Assembly: GCF_000517405.1 (NCBI RefSeq)
Contig: NZ_CP006568.1
Location: forward strand, 3,472,001 to 3,536,000
Length of the DNA: 64,000 nucleotides
Direction of reading: 5' to 3'
From: Candidatus Sodalis pierantonius str. SOPE
Lineage (GTDB): Bacteria > Pseudomonadota > Gammaproteobacteria > Enterobacterales > Enterobacteriaceae
Both the position numbers and the translations under genes were made by a program. Position 1 is the stretch's first letter, and each line of letters begins with the position of its first letter. This document shows, piece after piece, positions 54,973-64,000 of the stretch. The notes beneath the pieces were generated by a model. It saw only the letters and a list, made by a program, of their open reading frames with translations, searched no databases and was not told the origin of the DNA.

Positions 54973-57015
54973 ATGTTTGTTGTCGCCAAGGAATTAATGA
55001 GAGTACCCGGCTTACCCGCGACAACCAAGGGCATTCGCCAGGCACTGTGTCGATATTCGGGAGGTTCACCTGAACTGGTACGCAAACGTCCTGGCACCAA
55101 GGCTTTCGAGTACCACATCGATTGTTTGCCAGAACAAACACGCGAGATCATCAAACAGCGGCACTATAAATCTTTGATTGCGCAAGCCCCGGCCCAGCCG
55201 GTTGATGAGTCGGTCAAGCGTGGCAGCGCCATCAAGTCACGCGATGAGCTGGCGATCATGCGTCAATGTCCTGCCCTGCTCAAGCGCAAAGTGCAGGCCC
55301 TCAACGATCACCAAAAGCAGATTGCCGATGCGCGCATGATGCTGGCACAGGAAGTGATCCGGTTACAGCAGGCCGGCATGACCCACATTGCGGCGGTGAC
55401 CTTTATCGTCGAGGAGTCAAAGGTCGGTACATTGCCCTAGGCCCTGCAGCGCGCCGCCACGCTGGCCAACGCCCAAAAGGGCCGCACCCGGCAAGGGGTG
55501 GGCAAAAGCAGCCTGCAGGAATGGGTGAGTCTCTATCTCAGCGCAGAGCGACCCCAGGAGCGTCTGGCGATACTGGCTTCGGGTCAGCCGAAGAAGCAGC
55601 GTCCCGAGGACATGACGTGGTTCTATACGCTCTTCTGGCCGCATTATGCCCGGCCCTGTGGCCCGACGGTGCTGGAAGCCTACCGCACGTTTCAGGCCGA
55701 CTGGCAGGGCAAATACCATGATCAGCCTGCCATGCTGGCGGCCCTGCCGACCTACGACAAGGTCAATCGCATGGTCAAGCGGGTGGCACCTCACCGACGG
55801 GTCAAGGGACGGGTCACCGGTTCGGCGCTTAAGGCGTATCAGGTTTACCAGCAGCGGGATTGGGCACAGATGCCGGTGAACGGCTGCTGGATAGCTGACG
55901 GCAAATCGCTGAACATGAAAGTGGCGCCTCCGATACACGGGCGGCCCTTTACCCCGGAGCTGACCCTGGTGCTCGACGGGCGCACCCGCTATCTGGTGGG
56001 CTGGAGCCTGTCTCTGGCGGAAAACGCCATCGCGGTGGCCGATGCGTGGCGTTATGCCATCCAGCACCACGGCAAACCGCTGTTTTCCTACTCCGATAAC
56101 GGCGGTGGTGAGACCAACAAGATGCTGGATGCGGATATCACCGGGATTTTCCCCCGGCTGGGCATTGAGCATATTACCGGTATCCCCGATAACCCGCAGG
56201 CGCGGAGCATTATCGAGCGACTTAACGGCGTTCTCCCACGCCGGCTGGCCCTGCGCTTTCAGACCTATAACGGGTTAAGCGCTGACCCCAACGGGACGCG
56301 GGTGCAGGGGCAAAAGCTGCTGAGTCTGTCGAATGCCCTGCGTCAGGGGAAAGAGCTGAACCCTGTCCAGCAGAAAACGCTGGCGATATTGCCCAGCTGG
56401 CGGCAACTGATAGACGCCATCGAGGAGGAGGTGCAGCGCTATAACCACAGCCACGAGCACAGCGCGCTGCCCAAGGTCAACGGCAAGTCGATGACGCCGG
56501 CTGCTTACCGCAAGGCCCTGCTGACCGAGGAAGGAGACAACATTGAATACCTGACGCCGGGCGAATTGCGCGAGATGTTTATGCCGGAAGAGAAACGCGT
56601 GGCCCAGCGCGGCTGGGTTGAACTGCTGAATAACCAGTATTTTGCCCGGGAGCTGATTGAGGTAGACCGCCAGACGGTGCGGGTGGCCTACGATATCCAT
56701 AATCCGAACGAGGTGATTATTCGCCAGATGGACGGCGCTTATCTCTGCACCGCGCTCTGGAATGGCAATACCGTTTCGCCGGTGCCGGTCTCCAGAGTGG
56801 AAAAAGCCCTGGAAGCACGCGCTAAACGTCGCATTAAACTGGCTGAAAATAAAATTCAGGATGCGAAAGACGAATTACGCCCGGTGATTGACGCGCCCAG
56901 GGAGAACGATTACAGCCTGCTGGTACCCAAGGCAGCGGAACCCGAAAAAGAGAAGGTGTATTTATTTGAATCCGAATATGAGCACGATATCAAGCAGGTC
57001 GGTAATAACCGCTAA
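54973..57015 (+). pseudogene. Mu-like transposase (MuA type), in-frame amber
   Basis: The N-terminal part is the MuA DNA-binding domain (VAKELMRVPGLPATTKGIRQ, YHIDCLPEQTREIIKQR). TAG at 55438-55440 stops it after 155 codons; the same frame continues ALQRAATLANAQKGRTRQGV. The core integrase domain shows GCWIADGKSLNMKV (Asp), YSDNGGGETNKML (Asp) and RSIIERLNG (Glu), the DDE set. The C-terminal MuB-contact part is complete to 57015. One base change would restore a 680-residue protein. Confidence 0.88.
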
Positions 57016-57026
57016 GGATATATTGT

Positions 57027-57956
57027 ATGACAACGCGAGAACGTATTTTCCAGCTGATGGAACGGTCAGGCTACACCCAGCGCAAGGTAGCCGATAAAAT
57101 CGGATTAAGCGGCGCCACCATTTCACAATATTTAAAGGGGGTTTACAACGGCAATATTGATAACGTCGAGGGCACGTTACGGGATTTTCTTGACCACGAG
57201 ACAGAGCGCGCCCACCGGCGGGACATCAAGGTACATTTTGTGCCGACCCATCTGGCGAGGGTGGCGCTGGACCTGATTAGTGCCACGCACGACTTCGGCG
57301 ATATCGGCGTGATATACGGCCCGGCAGGCATGGGAAAAAGCATGATGCTGAAGGAGTATGTGCGCGCCAACAGCGCCAATAAAGGCGTCATCTTGATTGA
57401 AGCCGACCCCGGCTATACCGCCAAGGTGTTATTGCAGGCGCTGTGCGCCTGGCTGGGTCTGCGAAAAACTGGCAATATTCATGAGCTGGTCGAGGAGTGC
57501 GTACAGGGGCTGCGCGACAAGCACTGGCTGGTACTGGTTGATGAGGCTGAGCTGCTGCCCTACCGGGCGCTTGAGGTCCTGCGGCGCATTCACGACCGTT
57601 CCGGGGTGGCCATTGTATTGGCGGGGATACCGCGTTTGCTGCTTAACCTGAAAGGCTCTCGCGGGGAATACGCCCAGCTCTATAGCCGGGTGGGTATGGC
57701 ATTAGACCTGGAATCTCGTAAGAAAGAAAGTGAAGCCGAGGATTTCAGCGCCATTCTGGGCAGCCTGTTATCGAACGGTGAGGACTTGAGGGAGCCGCTT
57801 GCGCCGGAGATTGCCGCCGCCTTTCGCAAACATTCACGGGGCAATTATCGCCGCTTGTTTAAACTGGCGCGCGGAGTGGCCCGGACAAGCGCTATTGGCA
57901 ATCAGGGGATTTCTGTGACGTTAATCGACCGCTATGCAGAAATGCTAATTCATTGA
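57027..57956 (+). CDS. Mu-like transposition target ATPase (MuB type)
   Basis: MuB coats target DNA and activates MuA. The 309-residue product has an N-terminal HTH (TQRKVADKIGLSGATISQYL), Walker A GPAGMGKS at residues 98-105, Walker B LVLVDEAELL, and the arginine-rich helical C-terminal domain (FRKHSRGNYRRLFKLARGVA). It starts 11 bp after the transposase stop, as in Mu. Intact. Confidence 0.9.
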   Translation: MTTRERIFQLMERSGYTQRKVADKIGLSGATISQYLKGVYNGNIDNVEGTLRDFLDHETERAHRRDIKVHFVPTHLARVALDLISATHDFGDIGVIYGPAGMGKSMMLKEYVRANSANKGVILIEADPGYTAKVLLQALCAWLGLRKTGNIHELVEECVQGLRDKHWLVLVDEAELLPYRALEVLRRIHDRSGVAIVLAGIPRLLLNLKGSRGEYAQLYSRVGMALDLESRKKESEAEDFSAILGSLLSNGEDLREPLAPEIAAAFRKHSRGNYRRLFKLARGVARTSAIGNQGISVTLIDRYAEMLIH

Positions 57957-57967
57957 AGGAGGAAAGT

Positions 57968-58062
57968 ATGTCAGTCCATCATAAAGCGGCATCGACCAAC
58001 ACTCATCTTATCGCCGCGATGACGCAGGCAGGAGCCGTTATTCATTATTTGACGATAAGAGG
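57968..58062 (+). CDS. small phage protein, 3'-truncated by IS
   Basis: AGGAGGAAAGT precedes ATG; the frame reads MSVHHKAASTNTHLIAAMTQ and AGAVIHYLTIR, then runs into the IS903-group copy. Unknown family; the position is that of the small genes after MuB in Mu-like phages. Confidence 0.5.
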
Positions 58063-59117
58063 GGCTTTGTTGAATAAATCGAACTTTTAGGTGACTGGCG
58101 GCTCTGATCACTACATTCGTTTCAACATCAGGTCCCCATGGCAAAGCAAAAGTTTAAAATCACCAACTGGCCCGCATACAACAATGCGCTCAGGCAGCGG
58201 GGGGACATGACAGTATGGCTTGATGAGTCAGCCATTGCTGCATGGACTGAGAGTACACCACCTGAACATCGTGGCCGGCCGCTTCACTACACCGATATGG
58301 CCATTACCACGGTTCTGATGATAAAGCGCGTGTTTAACCTTTCGCTCCGGGCGTTACAGGGTTTCGTTGACGCGATTTTTAAACTGATGGGGCTGTCGCT
58401 GCGCTGCCCAGATTACTCTCTGGTCAGCCGGCGAGCAAAAACCGTCGACATCAGCATAAAAACGCCAACCCGCGGCGAAATCTCACACCTGGTCATCGAT
58501 GGCACCGGCCTGAAAATCTTCGGCGAAGGCGAATGGAAAGTCAAGCAGCATGGGGCTGAGAGGCGCAGAGTATGGCGCAAGCTTCATCTGGCAGTAGATA
58601 GCGCGACACATGAAATTATCTGTGCCGATTTATCGCTAAGCGGTACGACAGATGCGCAGGCGCTGCCCGGGCTGATTAACCAAACCCACCGGAAAATCAG
58701 GGAAGCGTCGGCTGACAGTGCTTACGATACGCGTTACTGTCATGATGCTCTGCTGAGGAAAAAAATAAAGCCGCTTATCCCACCGCGAAGTGGTGCGCAA
58801 TATTGGCCAGCTCGATACCATGAGCGTAACCATGCGGTGACAAATCAGCATCTGAGCGGCAATAACGATACCTGGAAAAAGAAAGTAGGTTATCACCGGC
58901 GTTCACTGGCTGAAACGGCCATGTTCCGGTTTAAAACACTTCTGGGTGGTCATCTGAGTCTGCATGACTATGACGCGCAGGTAGGTGAGGCTATGGCAAT
59001 GGTCAAAGCGCTTAACCGGATCACGCTGTTAGGAATGCCAAACAGCGTCCGTATCATGTAACAATCGCCCTGATAGGGAGGAAGTCGTCACAAATTTCGG
59101 ATTTATTCAACAAAGCG
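58063..59117 (+). mobile_element. IS903-group insertion sequence, copy 10
   Basis: 1055 bp and complete. The flanks (GATAAGAGG and ACACCAAGG) do not match. It joins the gene after MuB to a DUF3164 gene lacking its 5' end, so phage sequence was deleted at this copy. Confidence 0.95.
58138..59061 (+). CDS. IS903-group transposase, intact
   Basis: 307 residues, complete. One distinctive change, WKVKQHGAE for WKVRQHGAE; otherwise nearest to copy 8. Confidence 0.95.
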   Translation: MAKQKFKITNWPAYNNALRQRGDMTVWLDESAIAAWTESTPPEHRGRPLHYTDMAITTVLMIKRVFNLSLRALQGFVDAIFKLMGLSLRCPDYSLVSRRAKTVDISIKTPTRGEISHLVIDGTGLKIFGEGEWKVKQHGAERRRVWRKLHLAVDSATHEIICADLSLSGTTDAQALPGLINQTHRKIREASADSAYDTRYCHDALLRKKIKPLIPPRSGAQYWPARYHERNHAVTNQHLSGNNDTWKKKVGYHRRSLAETAMFRFKTLLGGHLSLHDYDAQVGEAMAMVKALNRITLLGMPNSVRIM

Positions 59118-59677
59118 ACACCAAGGGCGTATTGATACCCGACGCCATGGTAAAACCCATTGATAAGGAGCGCGACGCGCTTGTCAAGGATATTGTGGCA
59201 CGCGCCCGGCCGTTGCATGAGGCATTAGCGATTTTAAACACCGCGCGTTTGTCGATATTCAGGTATTGATTGACCTGTCGATTGAGCAGTACGGGGTAAA
59301 ACGTGGTGGCAGAAAAGGCAATGTGACGTTGTATTCCTTTGATGGCCGTTACAAGGTTATCCGCGCCCTGCAGGACCGCATTACCTTTGATGAGCGTATC
59401 CAGGCCGCCAATGACGGAGTAGACGCAGAATGCGCGCCCGGAGCTGCTGGCCATTATTGACCAGGCGTTTTCCACCGATAAGAATGGTGATATTAATCTG
59501 GCCCGTATTCTGCAGCTGCGTCGCCATGATATTACCGACCCGCGCTGGTTGCGGGCAATGGATGCACTGGCGGAAGCGGTGCAGGTGGTGAGCAGCAAGA
59601 GCTACATTCGCCTTTATGAGCGCATCGACGAGACCGGGCAATATCGGCCGTTGTCGCTGGATATCGCCGGGGTATGA
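59118..59677 (+). pseudogene. DUF3164 (Mu-like phage early protein), truncated and frameshifted
   Basis: The text starts at the IS edge with DTKGVLIPDAMVKPIDKERD and ARARPLHEALAIL, shifts near 59235 to RAFVDIQVLIDLSIEQYGVK and GNVTLYSFDGRYKVIRALQD, then shifts near 59430 to RPELLAIIDQAFSTDKNGDI, ending SLDIAGV with TGA at 59677. DUF3164 proteins are common in early regions of Mu-like phages; function unclear. The 5' third is missing. Confidence 0.8.
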
Positions 59678-59680
59678 ATC

Positions 59681-59785
59681 ATGAAGGCAGAACAGTTTAA
59701 TCAATGTTATCCGGTCGGCGCGACTTTTATTTATCAACCTAACCGGATTTTAAAAAATGGCACCTTAATAAGGACCCTGGACAGG
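59681..59785 (+). CDS. small phage protein, 3'-truncated by IS256 fragment
   Basis: MKAEQFNQCYPVGATFIYQP and NRILKNGTLIRT start 4 bp after the DUF3164 stop, the usual neighbour in Mu-like phages as far as I recall. It is cut by the IS256 fragment at 59786. Confidence 0.55.
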
Positions 59786-59893
59786 GACCCTGTACACGAT
59801 TCTGTGTAAATGCCTTTTCTCAGAAGTGACCGTCCAGGCGGTCACCGAACTCGATAATAAAGCGGCTCATTGCCATGCGCCAGTCCCTCATAC
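59786..59893 (-). mobile_element. IS256-family fragment (right end only)
   Basis: 108 bp matching the GTGTACAGGGTC-type right end and the transposase C terminus, in minus orientation. Cut at the IS21 left end. The same 108 bp recurs at the start of copy E. Confidence 0.92.
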
Positions 59894-60058
59894 TGGTTCC
59901 GGTCACATCCGATCACTGATTCCGATTTCACCCGATCACTAATTCTGATTTCATCCGATCACTGATTCCGGTCGCCTGATCAGCGATTCCGATTTTGTCC
60001 GATCGCTCATCTTCTGTTCCGCCATACTCTGGAGACTTTTAGCTTCCGGGGGCATGGC

Positions 60059-61609
60059 ATGGCACGTAAAAAAAAGAAAGCGAGAACGGAAATGTGCATC
60101 TATATTAATGTCTTACGTATGAAATTCGAGCAGCGTCGCTCGAATCGCACTATCGCAGCAGCGCTCGGCATAGGCTGTACTACCGTACACGATATCCTCG
60201 GCCGATTCACGGTAGCTAACCTGGTCTGGCCATTGCCGGCGGAACTGTCCCCCGTCGACCTCGACCGCCTGCTCTATCCCGGCAAATCCGGAAAAGTTAT
60301 CAATACCTTACCCAGCTGGCTTGATATCGATACCGAGTTAAGCCGCAAGGGCATGACCAAGCAGCTGCTCTGGATGGAATATCAGTCCGCCGTGGGCGGT
60401 GATGCCCTCGGTTACTCACAGTTTTGTGCAATGTTCCGTGACTGGAAAAAGAAGCAGCGGTGTTCCATGCGCATGGAGCACAAGACTGGCGAAAAGCTCT
60501 TCATCGACTTCTGTGGCCCCACCGTACCTATCGTCAACCCTGCGACCGGTAGCGTACGCCAGGTCGCTATCTTCGTCGCTGCCATGGGCGTGTCCGGCTA
60601 TGCGTATATTGAAGCCTGCGAAGGCCAGGACATGGCATCATGGCTCAACGCCAATAGCCGCTGCCTGCACTTCATGGGTGGGGTTCCGGAGCTGATGATA
60701 CCTGATAATCTGCGCAGCGCTGTCAGCACCCCTGACCGCTATGAGCCGGTCATAAACCAGAGCTACCAGGCGCTGGCAAATCACTATGGGACAGTGGTGC
60801 TACCGGCGCGCCCGAGAAAACCGAAAGACAAGGCGAAGGCAGAATCAACTGTGCAGCTGGTAGAACGCTGGGTTTTGGCCCGGTTGCGTAAACGTAGGTT
60901 CTACTCGCTGGCCGAACTCAACCAGGTGATACGAGAACTCAATCATGAGTTGAATCTGCGCCCGATGCGTCATTACGGCGGACAAAGTCGCCTTGAACGC
61001 TTCGAGCAGCTGGACAAACCGGCTCTTGGGCCTCTACCGCCCACACAATGGGAATACAGTGAGTATCTCGTTGCCCGAGTGGGACCTGATTACCACATAG
61101 ACTACGGCAAAAACTGGTACTCGGTGCCGCATCCGCTGGTTGGCGAGCGCGTTGACGTCATCGCCACCCAACGGCTGGTGCAAATCCACCATAAGGGCGT
61201 CTGCGTGGCTACGCACCCTCGCAGCGATAACGCCTATAGGCACACCACTCAGGCGGCGCACATGCCGGCTAACCATAAGGGGCAGAGTCAGTGGACGCCG
61301 GAAAGGCTGTGCAGTTGGGCGCTGTCGGTGGGTGTGTGCACACTGAAAGTGGTCGAGTCCATCCAAAAGAGCAAAGCCCATCCGGAGCAGGCTTACCGCT
61401 CCGTGCTGGGGCTACTCAATCTGCAACGGCGCTATGAGACGACGCGACTGGAGAAGGCCTGCGCGCTGGCGTTGGAGAAAGGGTGCATTAACCGCTCTTT
61501 CATAGCCAACGTATTGAAACACGGTCGTGAAAGTGAGGTCACCCAGGACGGAGCCGGCGTATCAATGCTGGTTCACGAAAACCTCCGAGGTCCGGACAGT
61601 TATCACTAA
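60059..61609 (+). CDS. istA: IS21 transposase IstA, intact
   Basis: 516 residues. N-terminal HTH (RRSNRTIAAALGIGCTTVHD), catalytic domain with Asp in KLFIDFCGPTVP, Asp in ELMIPDNLRSAV and Glu in KDKAKAESTVQLVERWVL, then a C-terminal beta-barrel region. It has GYAYIEACEGQDMASW where copy 1 is frameshifted. Confidence 0.94.
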   Translation: MARKKKKARTEMCIYINVLRMKFEQRRSNRTIAAALGIGCTTVHDILGRFTVANLVWPLPAELSPVDLDRLLYPGKSGKVINTLPSWLDIDTELSRKGMTKQLLWMEYQSAVGGDALGYSQFCAMFRDWKKKQRCSMRMEHKTGEKLFIDFCGPTVPIVNPATGSVRQVAIFVAAMGVSGYAYIEACEGQDMASWLNANSRCLHFMGGVPELMIPDNLRSAVSTPDRYEPVINQSYQALANHYGTVVLPARPRKPKDKAKAESTVQLVERWVLARLRKRRFYSLAELNQVIRELNHELNLRPMRHYGGQSRLERFEQLDKPALGPLPPTQWEYSEYLVARVGPDYHIDYGKNWYSVPHPLVGERVDVIATQRLVQIHHKGVCVATHPRSDNAYRHTTQAAHMPANHKGQSQWTPERLCSWALSVGVCTLKVVESIQKSKAHPEQAYRSVLGLLNLQRRYETTRLEKACALALEKGCINRSFIANVLKHGRESEVTQDGAGVSMLVHENLRGPDSYH

Positions 61610-61620
61610 GGAGAATAAAT

Positions 61621-62370
61621 ATGGATACACTGTTAATGGCTCTGCGAGAGCTGAAGTTGTCGGCAATGGTCCAGGCGTTGGAGACGCAACGCGAACTCCC
61701 GGGGAGTTATGGGGAGCTGGGGTTCGAGGAGCGGTTGTTGCTGATGGTAGAAGCGGAAAATTTTCATAGAAAAAACAACTACATATTCCGTCTGCGACGG
61801 CAATCGCAAATGCGCTTGCAGGCAAAACCGGAAGATATCCGCTATATCCCTAACCGAGGAGTGACACCGGAACAGATGCGAGATCTGCTAGGGGGACAAT
61901 ATCTGAAATATCAGAAAAGCATACTCATCACGGGGCCGACAGGTACGGGCAAAACCTGGCTCAGTTGTGCGCTTGGTGAGCAGGCATGCCGGCAGCAATA
62001 TAGCGTGCGTTACTGGCGAGTGGGTCGGTTGCTGGCCCATCTTCACCAGTGTCAGGTAGACGGGACCTATCTAAAACAGCTTAATCAGTTAGAAAAAATA
62101 GAGTTACTGATCTTGGACGACGTGGGCCTAGAATCAATAAGTCCGATGCAGGCAACGATGCTGTTGGAGGTGATGGAAGATCGCTACGACAAAAGCAGCA
62201 GCATCCTGATCAGTCAACTGCCGGTGAAAAAATGGTATGGACTGATAGAAAACCCCACGACAGCTGACGCGTTACTCGATCGGTTAGTACACCCCAGCTA
62301 TAGACTGGAACTTAAAGGCGAATCACTACGCAAAGAGCAAGGAGTAGCCAGCACAGGAAAAATAGACTAA
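61621..62370 (+). CDS. istB: IS21 helper ATPase IstB, intact
   Basis: 249 residues, 11 bp after istA. Walker A GPTGTGKT and Walker B LLILDDVGLE are present. With the intact IstA this is the only IS21 copy here that looks able to transpose. Confidence 0.94.
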   Translation: MDTLLMALRELKLSAMVQALETQRELPGSYGELGFEERLLLMVEAENFHRKNNYIFRLRRQSQMRLQAKPEDIRYIPNRGVTPEQMRDLLGGQYLKYQKSILITGPTGTGKTWLSCALGEQACRQQYSVRYWRVGRLLAHLHQCQVDGTYLKQLNQLEKIELLILDDVGLESISPMQATMLLEVMEDRYDKSSSILISQLPVKKWYGLIENPTTADALLDRLVHPSYRLELKGESLRKEQGVASTGKID

Positions 62371-62463
62371 ACCCGAGTCAGAAGATGAGCGAACACGTGA
62401 TCGAATATCACTGGAATGGGTGATCGGAAAATATCGGAATAACTGATCGGATGTCGCCGGAAC

Positions 62464-63780
62464 GACCCTGTACACGATTCTGTGTAAATGCCTTTTCTCA
62501 GAAGTGACCGTCCAGGGGCGGTCACCGAACTCGATAATAAAGCGGCTCATTGCCATGCGCCAGTCCCTCAAAGGCATTGTCCATTTCTGTGAGGCCGCCT
62601 GTATCGCCAGCCACACCACCTTTTTCACTGCGTCGTCGGTCGGGAACACCTTGCGCTTTTTGATGGCATGCCGGATCACGCTGTTTAACGACTCGATGGC
62701 GTTGGTCGTGTAGATCACCTTGCGGATGTCCGTTGGGTAGGCAAAGAACGTGGCCAAATTGGCCCAGTTTGCCTGCCAGCTTCGACTTATTTGCGGGTAG
62801 CGGATGTCCCAGGCACTGGAGAACGCTTCCAGCGCCTGCAAGCCGGCTTCTTCCGTAGGGGCCTGATAGATAGCTTTCAGGTCGCGGGTGACGGCCTTGT
62901 AGTCCTTCCAGGAGACGAATCGCAGGCTGTTGCGCACCATATGCACGATACACAGCTGGAGCCGCGCCTCCGGATACACCGCGTTAATAGCGTCAGGGAA
63001 ACCTTTCAGCCCGTCTACGCAGGCGATAAGGATATCGTTCAGGCCGCGGTTTTTCAGCTCTGTCAGCACGTTCAGCCAGAACTTTGCGCCTTCATTTTCG
63101 GCCAGCCACATACCTAGCAACTCTTTCTGGCCTTCGATGTTGATGCCCAGCGCCAGGAACACAGATTTGTTGATGATGCGGCTGTCCTGCCGGACTTTTA
63201 GAACGATACAGTCAAGATAAACAATGGGATAGACTGCATCCAGAGGCCGGTTTTGCCATTCGACAACCTGCTCCATGACCGCATCGGTGACCTTTGAGAC
63301 CAGCGCCGGCGAGACATCGGCGTTATACAGCTCTTTGAACGCGGCGGCGATCTCGCGGGTGGTCATCCCTTTGGCGTACAACGATAAAATCTGGTTATCC
63401 ATCCCGGTAATCCGGGTCTGGTTCTTCTTCACCAGTTGCGGTTCAAAGGAACCGTCACGATCGCGCGGAGTACGCAGCGCCAGCGGGCCATCGCCAGTGG
63501 TAACGGTTTTTGTGGAATAGCCGTTGTGGGCGTTGGTCCCCGGTTTAGGCTGATTTTTATCGTAGCCGAGGTGATGGGTCATTTCGGCATTGAGAGCTGC
63601 TTCGACGCTGATTTTTTTCAGCAGCCGATCGAAGTGACTGAGATCTTCGGGGGTTTTGAGATTTTTGGCCAGTTCGTTAGCCTGAGCCTGCAACTGTTTT
63701 TCGTCCATAAATTAACCTGTTTTTGATGTTGGATTGAACATATCAAAATCAGGCAAATACACAAATTTCTAAACAGGCTC
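62464..63780 (-). mobile_element. IS256-family insertion sequence, copy E
   Basis: 1317 bp, GTGTACAGGGTC-type right end next to IS21 and the usual GAGCCTGTTTAG end at 63780. Right flank is the hicB region. No target duplication can be assigned because the left flank is IS21. Confidence 0.94.
62498..63708 (-). pseudogene. IS256-family transposase, C-terminal frameshift
   Basis: Two extra bases in CCAGGGGCGG (others CCAGGCGG, near 62515) replace the last residues (RLDGHF) and open the frame into the IS21 end as far as 62326, giving a 460-residue frame. The catalytic core is complete, so residual activity cannot be excluded. Confidence 0.88.
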
Positions 63781-63817
63781 AAGGCCCGCAGATGCGAGCC
63801 TATGCGGTCTGATTAGA

Positions 63818-64000
63818 TTAAGCTGCTTGCAATTCCAACCGTTTTCCAAGGGCGAGCATTGCGCGCTGTACTGTGTCGATTTTTGTGGAATGATGCAGAT
63901 CAAACAGGCGGGTTACCTCCTGTTTTTTTACTCCCATGCGCGCTGCCAGCTCAACTTGTGTTAAGCCAGAATCAACAAACGCATTAAGCAGCACCACTTT
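63818..64000 (-). CDS. hicB: HicB-type antitoxin, C-terminal part, runs off the window
   Basis: The visible 60 residues read KVVLLNAFVDSGLTQVELAA, RMGVKKQEVTRLFDLHHSTK, then IDTVQRAMLALGKRLEL, with the C-terminal HTH of HicB antitoxins (E. coli: TQQELARRIGKPKQEITRLF). HicB neutralises the HicA RNA interferase and autoregulates. The N terminus and hicA, if present, lie beyond 64000. Confidence 0.85.
   Translation of the reverse strand, partial: KVVLLNAFVDSGLTQVELAARMGVKKQEVTRLFDLHHSTKIDTVQRAMLALGKRLELQAA

Larger units (their letters stand above)
59894..62463 (+). mobile_element. IS21-family insertion sequence, copy 2
   Basis: About 2570 bp. The left end TGGTTCCGGTCACATCCG is followed by five spaced GATCACTGATTCC-like units (to about 60010). 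The right end ...ATCGGATGTCGCCGGAAC has similar units from 62395. Both flanks are IS256 sequence, but not the two halves of one copy. Confidence 0.9.

Noticed and set aside
11590..55440. Amber recoding, suggested by in-frame TAG in the ISL3 passenger, uxuB and MuA-type genes
   Set aside because: TAA and TGA stops and frameshifts are also common in this window, so ordinary decay explains them. A suppressor tRNA elsewhere would be needed to reopen this.
62326..63708. 460-residue IS256 transposase with a novel C-terminal extension
   Set aside because: The extension is read-through of IS21 end sequence after a 2-bp insertion, not a domain.

Overview
The window is a piece of an enterobacterial chromosome that is being overrun by insertion sequences. 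The conserved backbone is collinear with Escherichia coli: rseA/rpoE < nadB > trmN < srmB > grcA < ung >, then grpE < nadK > recN > bamE > ratB-ratA < smpB > ssrA. Four IS families, many broken genes, phage debris and a candidate type III effector point to a recently host-restricted insect symbiont of the Sodalis group. From memory the IS mix fits the cereal-weevil symbiont (Candidatus Sodalis pierantonius); this is inference, not a database match.

Region 1 (1-15.8 kb): housekeeping backbone. nadB, trmN, srmB, grcA (with two FNR boxes), ung, grpE, nadK and recN read as intact. rpoE is frameshifted by a 5-bp tandem duplication. A chitin-active LPMO gene between nadB and trmN is broken by a frameshift, two Gln-to-stop changes and an IS5-family (IS903-group) copy. 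An ISL3-family element carrying a small exported-protein passenger ORF, itself hit by an IS903-group copy, sits in the recN SOS promoter.

Region 2 (15.8-29 kb): a ruined prophage between recN and bamE. It holds a Hok-type toxin, a leftward tail/baseplate operon, tail fibre and Tfa remnants, an IS21 copy, and a P2-type integrase destroyed by an expanded 8-bp repeat and nested IS copies.

Region 3 (29-38 kb): bamE, ratBA, smpB and ssrA, then IS256, an unidentified gene fragment, an NmrA-like oxidoreductase and an AraC-type regulator split by IS copies.

Region 4 (38-51 kb): accessory metabolism and host interaction. A 482-aa protein combines a Salmonella SPI-2-type N-terminal secretion signal with tandem EPIYA-like tyrosine motifs. 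The uxuA-uxuB-uxuR hexuronate operon is decayed in uxuA and uxuB but keeps its operator. A periplasmic cyclohexadienyl dehydratase (pheC), a broken TonB-dependent siderophore receptor, a HAD phosphatase and a broken SulP transporter follow.

Region 5 (51.3-59.8 kb): the early region of a Mu-like transposable prophage inserted in the SulP gene. It has a left end with three repeated sites, a repressor, an operator region, ner, a MuA-type transposase with an in-frame amber, an intact MuB-type ATPase and a DUF3164 remnant, all cut by IS copies. The window closes with an intact IS21 copy, an IS256 copy and the 3' end of a hicB antitoxin gene.

In total there are ten IS903-group loci, five IS256 copies plus a fragment, two IS21 copies and one ISL3 element, together over a third of the window. 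Many have perfect target duplications; others lack them, which marks IS-mediated rearrangement.
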